From Oscillospiraceae bacterium (GTDB lineage Bacteria; Bacillota; Clostridia; Oscillospirales; Oscillospiraceae), in NCBI GenBank assembly GCA_015067975.1, contig SVLK01000002.1, positions 62,001-126,000 on the forward strand: a stretch of 64,000 nucleotides of DNA. The letters run 5' to 3'. A program made the position numbers and the translations under genes. The notes beneath the pieces were generated by a model, which saw only the letters and a program-made list of their open reading frames with translations, did not search any database and was not told where the DNA came from. Of the stretch, positions 62,833-64,000 are shown piece after piece. Positions within the stretch are counted from its first letter, which is position 1. Each line of letters begins with the position of its first letter.

Positions 62833-63377
62833 GTCAATTCGTACATATTACCTAAGCGGGCGATGATCCGTGGACAAAGCAGGCAACACAGCGCAATTTT
62901 TACTGCATCTCCGGGCAGAAACGGCAGCATACCGATCCAAAGAAGACGGGAGAAAGACAGGGACTGGCCGCTATGGATGGACAGAATCATCGCCATATAA
63001 GGCAACCCAATGCAGTAGAGGATAGCCAAAGATGCCACACAAGCCCCGGCAATGCGGAGAGAAGACCGGGACCGGCCGCTCAAACGCCCGGCAACCCATG
63101 CGGCAGCGACCAGACCGACCAGAAAACCGAAAGAGGGCTGCAGGACATAAGCAAAGCCGCCCCCGCTGCTGAAAATGGGTAAACCCAACAGTCCCAGTGC
63201 CATGTAAAGCAGCTGAGACAGCGCTCCATATGTTTCGCCCAACAGAATACCGGCCATAACAGCAAAGAAGAACTGCAGTGTGATGGCTGTGGGGGAGAAA
63301 GGAAGACGCAGCCACGCACCAATGGCGGTCAGTGCGGCAAAGAGCGCGGCGCGGATAAAAGGACGGATTTTGGCCAA
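62826..63377 (-). CDS. bioY: Biotin transporter BioY (ECF S-component)
   Basis: 183 residues from TTG 63377 (GTGAGG 8 nt upstream; no ATG is available). Six membrane helices and BioY signatures: ALTAIGAWLRLPFSPTAITLQ at the start and ETYGALSQLLYMALGLLGLPIF. It binds biotin in the membrane and works with a shared ECF energising module that is not in this window. Divergent from the biotin ligase gene, with overlapping promoters and an inverted repeat between them. Confidence 0.95.
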   Translation of the reverse strand: MAKIRPFIRAALFAALTAIGAWLRLPFSPTAITLQFFFAVMAGILLGETYGALSQLLYMALGLLGLPIFSSGGGFAYVLQPSFGFLVGLVAAAWVAGRLSGRSRSSLRIAGACVASLAILYCIGLPYMAMILSIHSGQSLSFSRLLWIGMLPFLPGDAVKIALCCLLCPRIIARLGNMYELTG

Positions 63378-63406
63378 AGAAAGTACCTCACAAAAAGATT
63401 GACTAT

Positions 63407-63435
63407 ACTTTACAAAATAGGCGGCAGCTTGTCAA
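63407..63435 (-). promoter_or_regulatory. Promoter of bioY
   Basis: TTGACA (63430-63435), 17-bp spacer, TAAAGT (63407-63412) on the minus strand. Confidence 0.7.
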
Positions 63436-63453
63436 CTGCGGCGCTGTTTACAA
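63429..63453. promoter_or_regulatory. Inverted repeat over both bio promoters, possible biotin operator
   Basis: TTGTCAAC - 9 nt - GTTTACAA. The half-sites match the BirA operator consensus (TTGTAAAC / GTTTACAA), but the spacing is about half of the usual 16-18. It overlaps the -35 boxes of both divergent genes. Confidence 0.5.
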
Positions 63454-63475
63454 GGGCGCGGATTTGTGGTAAAGT
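63447..63475 (+). promoter_or_regulatory. Promoter of the biotin ligase gene
   Basis: TTTACA (63447-63452), 17-bp spacer, TAAAGT (63470-63475). Confidence 0.65.
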
Positions 63476-63500
63476 ACAAGGCGAAAAAGGAGGTGGAGCC

Positions 63501-64000
63501 ATGGAAATACTGCAAAGAGAAATCGCGGAACATCTGCGTATGCCGCGGGAGAACTTGCAGGTGCTCCAAGAAGTGGACTCCACCAATACGTACTGTAAAA
63601 CGCTGGCGCTGCAAGACGCTGCGGACGGCACGATAGTGTTGGCGGAGCGACAGACGGCTGGGCGCGGACGGCTGGGACGCAGCTTTCAGTCTGATAATCC
63701 GATGGGGATTTATCTTTCCGCATTGTGGCGCATGGATGTGACACCGCAGCAGCTGATGGTGCTGCCGGCGCTGGCAGCGGTGGCTGCCTGCCGCGCCGTG
63801 GAAAGAGTAGGTGGTTGTGCGCTGGAGATCAAATGGCCCAACGATCTGGTGCTGCACGGACGGAAAGTGGGCGGCATCCTCACCGAATCGGTGTGGAATA
63901 GTGGAAAAAGCGCCACCGTTACAGGAATCGGCATCAATGTTTGCCATGGGACAGAAGATTTTGCGCCGGAGCTTCGTGGAATGGCCGCTTCGCTGCAGAT
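63501..64000 (+). CDS. birA: Biotin--[acetyl-CoA-carboxylase] ligase, monofunctional (3' partial)
   Basis: 166 residues are visible before the window ends. ATG 63501 follows AAAGGAGG. The catalytic biotinyl-AMP loop QTAGRGRLGR is at about residues 51-60, and KWPNDLVLHGRKVGGIL marks the biotin/ATP site. The ligase fold begins within the first 25 residues (LQEVDSTN), so the N-terminal DNA-binding domain of bifunctional BirA repressors is absent. It joins biotin to carboxylase carrier proteins. It is paired divergently with bioY. Confidence 0.93.
   Translation, partial: MEILQREIAEHLRMPRENLQVLQEVDSTNTYCKTLALQDAADGTIVLAERQTAGRGRLGRSFQSDNPMGIYLSALWRMDVTPQQLMVLPALAAVAACRAVERVGGCALEIKWPNDLVLHGRKVGGILTESVWNSGKSATVTGIGINVCHGTEDFAPELRGMAASLQ

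Noticed and set aside
1-64000. CRISPR arrays, insertion sequences, integrases, rRNA or replication origin
   Set aside because: No regularly spaced repeats, transposase or integrase motifs, rRNA or DnaA-box clusters were seen. Only one tRNA is present.

Overview
The window is a stretch of chromosome from a Gram-positive anaerobe. The best guess is a gut member of the Oscillospiraceae/Ruminococcaceae. Supporting signs are strong AGGAGG ribosome sites, lipobox lipoproteins, sigma-A type promoters, fairly GC-rich coding with C/G-ending codons, an MsmK-type shared sugar ATPase carrying a Lys-rich insert, an ECF-type BioY, and MBOAT/AlgJ and SpsF surface-polymer genes. The genus cannot be fixed from the sequence alone. 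No phage, insertion sequence or CRISPR array was found.

Layout. (1) 1-17630, plus strand: the tail of a giant beta-helix surface protein with an embedded metallo-beta-lactamase (MBL) fold domain. It is followed by two large MBL lipoproteins, a sugar-type ABC importer (two permeases and a binding lipoprotein, no ATPase), a third short MBL lipoprotein, a glycerol-kinase-like FGGY kinase, an ornithine-cyclodeaminase-family enzyme and a phosphodiesterase-type phosphatase. (2) 17630-20428: a DeoR/GlpR-type regulator with its promoter and operator, divergent from a histidine phosphatase and an opine-dehydrogenase-family enzyme. Together (1) and (2) look like one scavenging and catabolic locus for an extracellular phosphorylated or polyol-containing material. 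(3) 20445-27932: a fused MacB-like ABC transporter, tRNA-Ser(GGA), a 58-residue membrane peptide, an OMP-decarboxylase-like protein with altered catalytic residues, a phosphatase-GNAT fusion and a YgiQ radical SAM protein.

(4) 28000-46289: a surface-polysaccharide locus. It holds two large membrane proteins, an ATP-grasp enzyme, a GT2 glycosyltransferase, a DegT-like aminotransferase, a DRE-TIM aldolase, a flippase, a glycosyltransferase with bacterial sialyltransferase motifs, an aldo/keto reductase, an SpsF-type cytidylyltransferase and a GSA-type aminotransferase, then MBOAT + AlgJ-like O-acetylation genes and a YkoS-like membrane protein. The set suggests a CMP-activated, possibly non-canonical acidic sugar. 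(5) 46298-54997: housekeeping genes (endonuclease IV, phosphoesterases, ArsC/Spx-like, nitrilase, MsmK ATPase, MFS, YgjP, DUF1653, Nudix, DUF523).

(6) 55135-61206: a maltodextrin-type operon with a LacI-family regulator and its operators, binding protein, two permeases and 4-alpha-glucanotransferase. Neither importer in the window has its own ATPase, so the single MsmK gene at 50135 may energise both. (7) 61211-64000: a uracil permease preceded by a compact leader-peptide/terminator that looks like a pyrBI-type UTP-sensing attenuator, then bioY divergent from a biotin ligase gene cut by the right edge.
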